NCBI RefSeq assembly: GCF_040807025.1
Contig: NC_090967.1
Coordinates: 5,144,001 to 5,208,000 of the forward strand
Direction of reading: 5' to 3'
Source: Struthio camelus
Taxonomy: Eukaryota > Chordata > Aves > Struthioniformes > Struthionidae
Length of the DNA: 64,000 nucleotides
Shown: in pieces, positions 11,001-31,700 of the stretch
Position numbering within the stretch: position 1 is the stretch's first letter
Layout of the letters: each line of letters opens with the position of its first letter
Notes under the pieces: generated by a model
What the model was told of the DNA's origin: nothing
Database searches by the model: none
What the model saw: only the letters and a program-made list of their open reading frames with translations
Translations under genes and position numbers: made by a program

Positions 11001-14000
11001 AGAGCAAACACCTGCATAAATTAGTTGCTTCATTAAGATGCCTCAAGTTGGGTGAGATGATCCCAGGCCTTATAATGGGTTCTTATAATGCCAGAATAGA
11101 TAGAGACACTTATTTTTTAGCATTTTGGTAAAAACGGCTCTGATTTGCTGCTTGATATGCTGTTATCTTTATTGCAGAAGAGGGTAGAGGTGAATTGGGA
11201 TGTTGCTCTATCAGGAAATAAAGGTTTCTTCTTTTCTTGGTAGAGATCAAAGGGAAATTACAACAGCTAGGGAAAACCTGGCCCTGGTTCCCCAGGAAGA
11301 GTCTACAAGTCTTTGGGGAAACCAATCTGTCAGTGCTGACCTTTCAGGCAAGGAAGATATTTGTTTGGTTCCTGAAGCTCTCTGATCCCAGGACTTACAG
11401 CTAATAATGCTGAATGCTAAGAATTTTCCTCTGATGTTTGTCTGGGGGTGAATTCATGGCTGGGAGCAAACAGGTAGCAAGGGATGACACATGAGAGATG
11501 ATTGCCCTTGCCTGGTTGACCAAGCTGTGCCTGCAGCTCTACCTCACTGAGACCCAAAGAGGGGCTGCAGTGAGGCTTTGTGCTAGACTGCTGGCAGGCA
11601 GAGTCCCTATCCCACGATGGCCCTCCCACTCCCTTACCGACAGTGCCAGGCGCACGGGGCACAGAGCAGGGGGGAGGCTGCCGGGTGCCAGGGAGCATGG
11701 GGCTGAGAAAGGTGCACTCACAGGGAGTAAATAGCTGCACAGGAGAAATCGTGAGGTTTGACAGTGATAACAAGGTTAGAAATCTCCAGTCCAAAATGCA
11801 GCCTGCCACCTAATTCTTCCAGTGCCATGGCTCTCTCAGGCAATGGGGCAGCTTAAGTTGCTAGTATTTTTTTTACTGAAGTACCCAGAGGCCCCAGCTA
11901 GAGTTGTACCAGTATGTGCCAAGTGCTTTACAGATAAGCAGGGTGAGGAGGGTCTTTTCTATCACCCGCTGTTTTCCTCCCCCTGAGATGTGCTTGGCTA
12001 TAAAATGACTGGGCTCACTTTATATGTTGAGTTACAGCTACAGCAAATGAACAAAGGGCTAATAAAGGATTAATAAATGCTTTGAAAAATTGGTAATTAA
12101 ATGCAACAGCTTTTAAAAGTCCAACGGATAAGCACAAAGCATGTAAGCCCAAGTGATAACACTTTCTCCTGATATAACTTGTCTACAGCACACTGCTCAC
12201 ATCAGCAGCAGTGCTCAGAAATACTATTAGCTTCGTGGGCAGCAGGAATAAAGAGAGCCTTTCTATGAAAAGAGGAGCACTTCTTCTCCTGGGGATAAGG
12301 GCAAATTCCTCATTGTCTAGACCATTTAAAATCTAGGAAAGCTGGGAGGTGCGCATGGTGGCAGATAGGGGAGGTGTGAGTGACAAGGGACAGTGACAAT
12401 CTCTGCATGGTCCCTGGCATCTGACCGCCAAGCTGTAGGGTCCTGTGTTCCCAGGCTAAATAGTCTTAGTGCTCCACTGCATTCGCAGCCACAGTTTCCC
12501 ATCCCTGATTGGTCCAGGGGGAAATGTCCCTGTCACCCTGCCCTGCTCCAGGCAGCAGTTAGGAGCCCCCAACCTGCTGCTGCAGCCCCAAAACAAGCTT
12601 TAAAAAATAGATGTCACCAAAAAAAAGGGAGGGGGGTGATCCTGGTTTCATTCTCTCTGGTTCCATGGAGGATTTCTGCCACTGGCACTGCTGAAGTTAC
12701 CAAGCCAGACAGATCCTGATGCAATACCAGAGTCACACTCCAAAAGGGCCCACAACTTCCCCAGCTAGCTGCCCAGCATCAATACAGCATTACTGGCAGC
12801 CGGTGGATACTCTTTTGCATGGGATTGAACTTAAAAACAGGCTCAAAAAAAAAAGCCATGGATATTCTGCCTTGAAGGTGCAAACTTGCCTAGTTTCAGC
12901 ACACAAACAAACCTGCAAGTTTTCTGAGCAAAAGTTAGATGCGAGTTGGTGACTTTTCTGGTGGAAAGGGAAATGGGAAGGAAAAAAAAAACCAGTAACA
13001 CATATGTTAAATGAACCAGTCAAGTGCAGACAATGGAAAAGCTGAAAAATGGCTATGGGGGAAAGTATTCTGCAGTGGTAGTTATTTGTCGCTGCAGTTC
13101 TTTATAACTCCCCAGATGGGAGATTCATGACCCTAGGAAGGAGTCTGTATCCTCCGGGGTTTGGCCTGAGGCAGCCCATGACTCACTTGCCTGCCAGTTT
13201 TGGCAATAAGCTGAGAAGCAAGCAAAATAGCAAAATGTCTTATGGAAACAGCAAAACAAGAGACAAAAGAATTAATCGCTGGAAGAGTGAAAAATAAACC
13301 TCTGTGCACATGGTGGGGGTGAGGGGGGGGAGGCAGATGGAAAGAGAGAGCTCATGCCACAGAGGACTCGCGGAGATGGCATCCCAGGCAGCCAGCTCCA
13401 TTTGTTTGCAGGCAAAACAAATCCAGGATGCCTCAGTCTTAAAAGGTGAGGTAGGCAGAAATAGAAGATTTGAGGCTTTACCAGCCATTCCAGCAGCAGC
13501 AAGATGGTTTTCCAGAGGCTCAAGAAGGAAGAGGATCTGTGGATCTGCATTGCCATCTAATGGCAAGGAAGAGCTTAAGGCTTTCAGTGTGGTCCAGAAA
13601 TGGGCTCTAATAGCAAAGTAAGGGAAGAGAGGACAGCCCATATGGGTGAGTGTGCTTTGCTTTAAAGGCAAATCCTCTGCGACAGAGTGGGTTTGCCCAG
13701 CGAAGGCAATACAGCCAGCCGAGAGAAGGGAAGGACAACCAGAGGCTTGGGGTAGAGGCTGCTGATTCCTCCTCTCCTGGCATCCTCGCAGAAGGTCTGT
13801 CCTTTTGGTCACACCTAGCCCAGTACCCTGTTTCCATTAGTGGTGACTAATGGATACTTAATGAGAAAGTAGGAGAAAGAGGGCATTACAGACTGTTACT
13901 GCCCTGGTATACCCTTCATGTGGGGAGAGAGCCCTGCAGGGAGGCTGACAAAGAAAAGAAATTCAATGAGATGTGAGGTTTTTTGGATTTTGTCATTTTT

Positions 14001-16590
14001 AACTGAACATTTAAAAGGACACACCACGAAGAGAAAAGTTTGATGTTCGTTCTAGCGCTACCTTTGTTACAGTGTGCAGCCAATGATGTACCATATTATC
14101 TAGATTCTAGAAGAGAAACTTTGCAAGAGAGAGTTGACTGTTCAGAGATAAATACATTAAGAAACCAAAGGAAATTGGTCAAGGATTGTCAGCAGCTTCT
14201 TTGACACATTCCTAGCCTTGACTCATGCAGCTTTGCAGATGAGGAGGAGTTGGAGCTCGTTCAGTGTGAAATAGAGGAAAGGGATCTTTTATGACCAGGA
14301 GTTTGGAACAGTGCAGAAGCTGGGTGAGAAAATGGGGATGTAAAGTGTCTGCTCTTCCCAGATAGTGAAATGGGATGCGGTGCTGGTCCCACCTAATCCA
14401 AGACAAAAACTTCTAGCGGGGATTCAGAGAAGGGAAAAATTTGAGGACTGCTAGACTTCAGGGAGCAGCACTGAAAAGGCCTCCAAGTCTGTTAAAATGC
14501 CTACGGCAACACGTTTCTCATGCTGCGTGCTGCCTAAGAAATGAGCACACTCGTGAACAATCCGGCTTCATTCCTTTCTGATACCTGCTCTTATTTGCAC
14601 ACACAAGCTTGTCAAGCCTTGCTAGGCCCAAACAATCCCTCTGAAAGGAAAGGAATAACCAAAGGTACGCGTAGAACCTATAAAGCACCTTCCTCCCCCA
14701 AAAATAAATGCTTTGGAGGGCTCCTTTCTTCTCTCAGAGACTTGCTGGCTTGCTGCTTCCCAAGCTAATGAAAGCCGGCGGCTGTGGGAATGACAGGATT
14801 ATCGTTACCGAGGGACCAGAGTGAATCGTTCGGGCATTTCTCTTTGGTTTGTGAAGCAGGGAGGGGAACAAGGGAATGTACCTGGTCTAAGGGCTACATG
14901 GGATGACATGTTCCTTGATGTTCCTTTCTAGAAGCAGCTCTCAGTCACACTACAGAGGTGATTAGAAAATGATCTTCCTGCTGTAAAAGTACAAAGGAAA
15001 AAGAGTCTTATTCAGCGCTTCAGCCCCAATTCTGAGCCTGCCCAAGCCTGAGGCAGAGAGGGGCTGTTTCGCTACCTGGAAAGCCACCTCTGCTCCTCTC
15101 AGTAATGACAAATTATGAAGAGGCTGCAAGAGCAGCCTCAGAAGCAGCTTGAAACAGGCGCCCAAGGCTACGTGCAGCTGCGCTCTCAGGGAGAGGCTCG
15201 CGGAGTCTTGCTGCTGCTCCCATCGCACGAGTTCTTGCATGTGCCACGTCAGACAGGACCAACACGGGGCCCCACTCCTCCCCCCCTCCACTGCTAATCC
15301 TATTTCATATGGCTCAAAAGCTGGGCACCCAAAACCTGCTGCTTCGGAAAACCTTGGGCAGGGTTAGTGGTCCCTGCTGTGGAAGCAAAAGGAACAAAGC
15401 AGCCGCACCTGCGAAAACCCCAAGGCCAATCATGAGAAAAAGAGAGGCACGTAACCGCAGCCGACTGCAACGCCAAAGCCTTTAATTATGAAACCGAAGA
15501 CTTGCGAACTTGTTAGGAGCATGAACTGACCTAGGAGACACGGTGCAGCGATAAAGCAGGGAGCTGACTGTCAAGATTGCTTCAGCAAGTAGGTCCCTGC
15601 TATTTATTACTTGTATGGCTACGGACAAGGAGGGTTACGTGTAGCATGTACCGCCAAAAAAAGATGGCCCTTGCTCCAAAAAAATTAAGCTGAATGGTAT
15701 GACTTGTGCTTGGCAGCGGTTAGCAGGACACACCAAGGTGGTTGTCTCAGCCTGGCCGGTTCACCAGCGTTTCGACTCCTAAGCTGTGAGGACCAGCGTG
15801 GGCCCGAAAGGGGCTGCCCTGGGGAAGGAAGCCCCCAAGGAGCCACGAACCACGGCTGAGCAAGTCGGAGCCAATAGGAGAAAGTTATCGAAGATCTCCC
15901 TGGCCCTGAAGAAAGCTAGTAAAGATCTCCATTGCTCCACCGCACCGGCTACAAAAGGCAGCTGCAGTGCGGTGGCAGCTGCCAGGACGCCACGTGTCTC
16001 CTCAGACACTTCAGCGCAGGTCTGTGGTTATCGGCACCGACCCCAAACACACACCTGGAGTTTCCCCGGCGGCCAGAGCTCCCCGCCGGGGCTAGCGTGA
16101 CCCGCTGCCCGCGCGGCCAGGGCCGAGGCAGACACGGGGCCAGGGGAACGTACGCCGTGGTGGTGATCAGTATGGTTTATTCTTAATGTCATTTCTGCAG
16201 GCTCAGCCGTGCTCTTAATTTAGTGCCTCGTCCGCTCTCCTTAGACCGGTTCCAACACAACCCGCCGCTTTTATCACTGCTGCTTTATCTTTCACTCTTC
16301 AAATCACAGCGCTTGGACAGAAAACACCTGTCGGGTCACCTTGCTGCAGCAATACCCGCAGGCTGGGGTTTTTTGAGGAAAAGACCGATTTCTGAGGAAA
16401 ACGATCACATTTAATGCTGCAAGTCGCGCGGAACAGTTGTCCCCACGGTGGGATACCAGCAGACACCAGATCAGGAAGAAACACCTCTGTGTTTCCAAGA
16501 CTCCCGACCTTACACTGTACTTAACAGCTTTCAAAAATTCAGAGAACATTTCTAACATTAAAAAACAAAAAACAAAAACGAAAAGGCAGC
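8060..16590. other. Intergenic sequence between TINCR and the 16.7 kb CpG island
   Basis: I see no recognisable exon, RNA gene or transposon. Sequence is mixed, with short A or T runs (8821, 10205, 10910, 12845) and a G-rich tract near 13320. The longest open frame (13240-13812, minus, 190 codons) has no family resemblance and probably arose by chance. An AP-1 site lies at 13179-13185. Local GC rises near 11560-11720 and again from about 15750 towards the CpG island. Confidence 0.5.
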
Positions 16591-16599
16591 CGGACCTGG

Positions 16600-16880
16600 G
16601 GTTATTTAACAGCCACCGGGGAGCCGGGAGCCGCCGAGAGCCCCGCCGCGGCGTGCCCCGCCCCCTCCGCCAGGGCGCGCGGCCCTCTGGGAGCTGTAGT
16701 CCAAGCGCGGACCGCCATCTTGGCGCGGCGAGAACACCGCCCCCCGGGGCGCTCCCTGGCAGCCATCTTGGGGCGCCGAGGGCCGGAGCGCCCCTGGCGA
16801 GGCGGCGGGCGCGGCTGGCTCGGGGACCCCCGACGGTTGGGTCGGGCGGGAGGAGGACAACGTTCGGAAGCACTGTTAGC
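16600..16880. promoter_or_regulatory. CpG-island promoter with paired YY1 motifs, gene unknown
   Basis: This is a short, dense CpG island. It holds a CCCCGCCCC Sp1-type box, a GGGAGCTGTAGTCC motif (16689-16702; reverse strand GGACTACAGCTCCC, a ZNF143/SBS-type element), and two GCCATCTTG motifs (16711-16719 and 16762-16770). Those two read as YY1 sites on the minus strand. Such motifs mark housekeeping promoters. The strand of the YY1 and SBS motifs favours transcription towards lower coordinates, but a bidirectional start is possible. No coding exon was found beside it on either strand. A plus-strand AAG|GTATGT donor at 17156/17157 and an acceptor-like TTCAG at about 18361 would allow a 5' UTR exon spliced to TPM4 exon 1a. 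Confidence 0.6.
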
Positions 16881-18407
16881 AGCATGCGCAGCATTTTAAT
16901 TTGGAAGCCAGGAAGTTGTAAATCCCATAGGGAAGGCAGCCAGCAGTCCGAGCAGGCCCAGGGAACGCCCTAAGGCCTTGTGAGGCTGAGGGGTCGGCTC
17001 TGAGGCTTGGTGGACACCTCCGAGTGAGGATTCCCAGCCTGTTCAGGCATGGGGATGGGGGCTGTGGGTGCCCAGTCAGATACCAAAAATGAAAAGCAGA
17101 TGTTTCTTCAGCCATAGGAGCATGTTGCAGCTCCAATGCGGTTGAGTTGTCATAAGGTATGTTTTTGTCCTTATAACTGTGCTGCAATAGGTGTGAGGGA
17201 GACAAAGTCACCTCAGAACAGACTTTGAAACCCCTATATTTTTCTAGTTTTCATGTTTCCATCCGTGTGGGTAGATGTGGTGTTTGGCAGGTCTGAACCA
17301 CAGAACAGATCTCGCTGGTGCCCTCACTGCAGTCAGGACAAAGTAGGTGACAGGTGCTGTGAAGTTAAACTAGAGCATATTTCCTATGCAAATTTCACAT
17401 GAAAAGGGATGAGCAAGGGCAGGTGGGGAACAGGGATTTGTTTAATAGGGTTGGCAGTGGGAGACAGGGCTCTTCCCAAGGCCATTGGATGCTCTTCAGG
17501 GGCCCTCAGTGGAGCTGCTCCTCATGCTCTTTCCAGGGCCCTTTGCCTTGACCAGCAAGGGAGAGGAGGAGACTGCTTCCTACAGCACAAGTAATGACTT
17601 ACAGTGCTCATCAGACTGCAGCTTCAGAAGTGTTGTTCAATTTTCTAAGTATTTAGTGAGTGAATTTTCAAAGACAAGCACTAAAATTCACCAGAAAGAC
17701 CTTTGAGCTTGAACTCAGGATCCAAACCTGGCCTGTATTTTGTATTATACAGACTATAGTTATTTTGTTAACAAAACACAAATCTCAAGTGCGTATTTTT
17801 CACAGCAGTAATTTTGTTGTCTCATACCATACCCTGAATGTTTCTGTAATATAAATTTAACTACCTCTTGCATGTAGATTTGCTTTATGTATGGATTCAT
17901 TTTGAAATAATTCAGAAGGATCCTTCTCTTTCTTTCATTGTTGTTGCACTGTTTGATAAGAAGCCAGGCTGTTCTCCTTAGATCTATTGGGCTGTTTAAT
18001 TGCTCTGCAAACACTGAGGGGTGCTAATAAGCTTTCTTTCAAGCATGTGTCCGTATGTCAACACTTTTGCTTCTGTCAGAAGCTTAAAAATGGAAACAGT
18101 TTTCTCTTTAAGAAAACAGGACCCAAATAAGGAGATGATGGAGTGGTGAAGATTCCTCTAGTGAGTCTGTTCCAGCTCATTCCTTAGAAAGGCTGTATAT
18201 GAAAGATCAGAGAGGAGGCCAACAAATCTGGGCTTTGTCCAGGGGTCTCAGTTTAAAGCTCTCTACAACCACTTGAGCTCATTTTCCCTGTGACTTGGCT
18301 GTGCACAACGTCTTCCTCTGCCCACGTCTTCTAAAAAAATCTAATAAAACTTTGGTCTTCAGAATTCTTCTAGTTGTGTGACAGACACAACCTATCCTTT
18401 AGCAAAA
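16881..18407. other. Sequence between CpG island and TPM4 exon 1a
   Basis: No coding feature is seen. Immediately before exon 1a lie an A-rich CTAAAAAAAT block (18331-18340), an AATAAAAC and a TTTGGTCTTCAG ending at about 18361. The last could be an acceptor for an upstream 5' UTR exon, or the region may simply be the muscle-type promoter of exon 1a. A plus-strand donor-like AAG|GTATGT lies at 17156/17157. Confidence 0.4.
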
Positions 18408-27934
<9,527 letters not shown>

Positions 27935-28399
27935 AATTGAGAAGAACGCTCAGCCGCCAACAGAAACTTAAACATGTATCTGTATTTACCGTTTCATTCC
28001 TCTCTTTCTCTGTATCTTAGAAAAAAAAAAAGAAAATTAAGTTATGAGCAGTGCCCAAAGCGTTCAGGTCAGCGCCCTGGGCGTACCGCGGCCGCAGCCG
28101 CGCCGCTGTAGGGCCGGGGCGGCGGAGACCCAGCTCTGTATTTATTAAACTGCAGCATGCAGGAAGGCGAGCGACGAGCCCGCGCGCGACCCTCCTGCCC
28201 CGTCTCCGCCGGCTCGGCGCTGGCCCCGCCGCTTTTTTATGTGGATCAGTGTAGGTGGTATCCCAGCAGTATTACCCGCGAACGCGACTGTTCCTGACGT
28301 TTTCATATTAAACAGCTTCACCCCGACCCGCCGTGTCCCCTGCTCTGTCCGTAGCGCCGTCGCGCTTCCCCGCGCGCGCAGCGGCTGGGCGTGATGTCA

Positions 28400-28701
28400 G
28401 CAAAACGTCATACCGCCACCTAGCCGCACGCGACTTCCGTCCGCCGCCGGAAGTGGCGTCTCGCCGGGCACGGGCGGCGAGGCGAGCGGCCAATGGCGCG
28501 GCCGGTTACACACGGAGCGCGGCTCGCCGGCCAATGGGGCGCCGGCTCCGTTCTCTTCCTGCTCGGCGGCCGGGGAGGCGGGCCCTGCGGCGACGCGCCG
28601 CTGGGCTCGGCCAATGGGCGCGCGGCGGGCGGTGATGGCCGGCGGGCTCGGCCTGTGAGGCGCGCGGGGGCGGGGGTCGCCGGAGGGGCGGCGCCGGGAA
28701 G
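28400..28701 (+). promoter_or_regulatory. RAB8A: RAB8A CpG-island promoter with three CCAAT boxes and ETS sites
   Basis: Three GGCCAATG boxes (CCAAT at 28490-28494, 28531-28535 and 28611-28615) lie in one orientation. Opposed ETS-type sites ACTTCCG (28433-28439) and CCGGAAGT (28447-28454) precede them. There is no TATA box. The promoter begins only about 500 bases after the TPM4 exon 9d stop. Confidence 0.75.
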
Positions 28702-31700
28702 ATGGCGAAGACGTACGACTACCTGTTCAAGCTGCTGCTCATCGGCGACTCGGGCGTGGGCAAGACCTGCGCGCTCTTCCGCTTCTCCGAGGATGCCTTC
28801 AACGCCACCTTCATCTCCACCATCGGTGCGCGCCGGGCCGGGGCCGGGGCCGGGGCCGGTCGCCGCTGCTTCAGCGCTGCCCCGTGCCGGCGGCTCGCGC
28901 GCTGGGGGGCTGCGCGGCGGCGGCGGCGGCGGGGAGGGCGGTTTCGCTGCCGCCTCGGGCGGCTTTAGCGGCTCGGCGCGCAGCGCCTCGTTCAGCGGTT
29001 GCGGTGGAGCTCGGTTGCGCCGGCCTTGCCTCGGCGCCGGTTGCGAACGTGCCTCACTGTTCGTTCGCTCCCCCCGGCCCTGCGGGGATCCGGGCAGGCG
29101 CTTTGCTTGTGGCTGCTGCGGCTCAGATCGCTCTCCTTCGCTCTGCAGAGGCCGTTGTCTAGCGTGAGCGACTGTAAAACCTCGCGCTTTGCTTCGTTAG
29201 CTACCTGGAAGGGTGTTCTGCCAGTGCAAACCTCACCAGGGAAACGAGAGGGGAAAAGTTAGCTTGGTCTTCAGCAGAAACTAAGAGTAACTTAGTTACT
29301 TCTCTTTTCAGGTATTGATTTTAAAATTAGAACTATAGAGCTAGACGGCAAGCGAATTAAACTACAGATATGGTAAGCCTTTTCTTCTAACGTTACATGA
29401 ATTAATTTCTTATAACCCGGCATCAGTATGGTGTGGAGTAGTGATATTATCATTACGTTTTCAATCTAGTTGTGCTCTTCAGTAGCTTACAGTATCTTAG
29501 AAACCACAACTGTTGTTTCAGTGCTTCTAAAAACTGATTAAAAATATTTAATTAAAGTTTCTGAAAGCTCTAATTTCAGCGCAATAGCTTCGCTGGGTTG
29601 CATGAGCCCCTGTGTTCTGGTCTGTTTCAGGGACACGGCTGGGCAGGAGCGATTCCGAACCATCACGACAGCGTACTACCGGGGAGCAATGGTAGGAGCG
29701 GGGCAGGTCACGCTGAGCGTTCAACAGACACCTTAGTTTTCAACATCAAACCAGCTGTGTTTTAATGGGGAGCGTATGTAACCGCCTGTGTTTCAGCATA
29801 TGAACTCTAGCTGGGTAAACACTTGACAACTTGCACTCCTGTTCCTCAGCGCTAATGGTGTTGAAGCTGTACTGAGACAATGTGGGGACCTACAAAGTCA
29901 GATTTCCATTGTGACTCACTGTATAAATATACATTTAGTACACCTTATCTAATAAGACACAAATTGTGATTAAATGTTATGTGTAACTTGGAACTATTTC
30001 TTTTTAAATAGTCTTTGTTAAGTTTCTTTGTCATGGAAAAGTCTTTAACTTTTGCTTAAACTGGCACTAGCTGAAATAAGGTGTTTTGTTTTTATCTTTA
30101 GGGCATTATGCTAGTCTATGACATCACCAATGAAAAATCTTTTGAAAATATTCGGAACTGGGTCAGGAATATTGAAGAGGTAATTTCTGTTTATTGACTC
30201 AGTATTAAAAATGCTATCCCCATTCTAGAAGTAGTTAAAAGTTAAATGCTTCAGCATTGTTATGTTTCTTTCTAATTTATGTACTGTAGAGTAAATGTGG
30301 AAAACATATTGCAAGAAAATTGGTAATATCTTTTAGAATGTCTCGGTTCATAGTAATTCATTGCACGTGAGAGCACGTTGTATGGACTGTAGCCTTTCTA
30401 GCGATTGAGAGATGTTTTCCTGCCACCGCAAGTGACCTAAAGAGCTGCCTTTATGCAGGCAGGCCCTGAGCTGTGAGTGTCTGAAGAAAACTGTTGGGAT
30501 GGGGTGTTTGGGGGAAACTCTTAAATCTATGGAAAATTCTTTGCATCAGCACCTTTGTTTTCAGTACTTGATGTATGCTTCACCTTTCTGATGTTTTTTT
30601 GTAGACAAATACTAAGCTGAAGTACTTTCTTTTGTCTGTTTCTATGTCAGCATGCCTCCCCAGATGTTGAAAAAATGATTCTTGGAAATAAGTGTGATGC
30701 AAATGACAAAAGACAAGTCTCTAGAGAGCAAGGGGAGAAGGTAAGTGCCATCGCCTGGCTTCATCCTGTCTCTGCCCAGGGGCTGAAGTCAGTGCTTGGA
30801 ACTGAATACTTCCTAAATCCCTCAGTCTCTTTAAAGCCCGTAAAGTTCCTTACTTACTGCCAAGACGGTTGCCAAGTGTGGCTCGTGTGTCTGACTTGCT
30901 GCTTTTGTGGCAGGAGTCTATGTTATAGCTGCCTTAGGAGGACTAAAGTGCTAATTTTGAAGTTCCAGCCAGTAAGATTGATCTACCACTTCTGAAAGCT
31001 CACTAAAGTATGATGGTGTTCCTTCTTGGATTTAATCTTTATCCTTGTTATTTTGGTCTCAGCAGTGAAATCTTCTGTACGAATGTTAAAATAGTTTTTA
31101 TTCCTTTTGATGTATGTGTGCCTCAGCTGGAAAAAACTGTAGGCTCAGTCTGTTATTCTGCTGGTAGAAAACCTGTTCTTCCAGTGAAGAAAATGGTTCA
31201 GAGTTAGTGGTTATTGATTTCTATACCTAACAAAATAATGTGCACTACCTGTGAAGTGTTATTGGCTTCTGTGATCTCTTATGAATGCCACAGTCGTAAA
31301 TGAAGCTTACAAAAAAAAGTTGAGATCATAAATTAGAGCCCCTTGCTCTAATTGTAAGCGTTCAGTGTTGTGCTCTTAATCGTTAAAGAAAAAAAAAAAT
31401 CTTCATTTCAAAAGTTGAAAATCCAAAAACCTCTGGAGTGTTTTATAAAATTGCAGTTTGCTGATGTTTGGGACCGTTTAGGAATGGTTAACTTGGCTAT
31501 AGAATAACATACTCTTAACATTATAAACAGCTGTATTACCATGTTTAGTAACAGAGGCTAAAGTCAGACTTCCACTTCCAAAGCGGCAATTGTCATTTTC
31601 TATAAGGTGCTTGAGAACTGATACACTGAATATGCCACCGCCACCAGCCCCAGAAACCTCACTGCTTTAATTTATTTCAAATTAGACTTTTCAAAATGTA

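Noticed and set aside
11417-11809. 130-codon open frame on the minus strand
   Set aside because: Composition-driven, with overlapping frames open on both strands and no recognisable domain.
13240-13812. 190-codon open frame on the minus strand
   Set aside because: No family resemblance, overlapping open frames on the other strand, and no splice or promoter context. Probably chance.
16304-16894. 196-codon minus-strand frame through the CpG island
   Set aside because: Arg/Pro/Ala-rich translation typical of CpG islands, where stop codons are rare.
28493-29167. 224-codon frame overlapping RAB8A exon 1
   Set aside because: Wrong frame relative to RAB8A and composition-driven.
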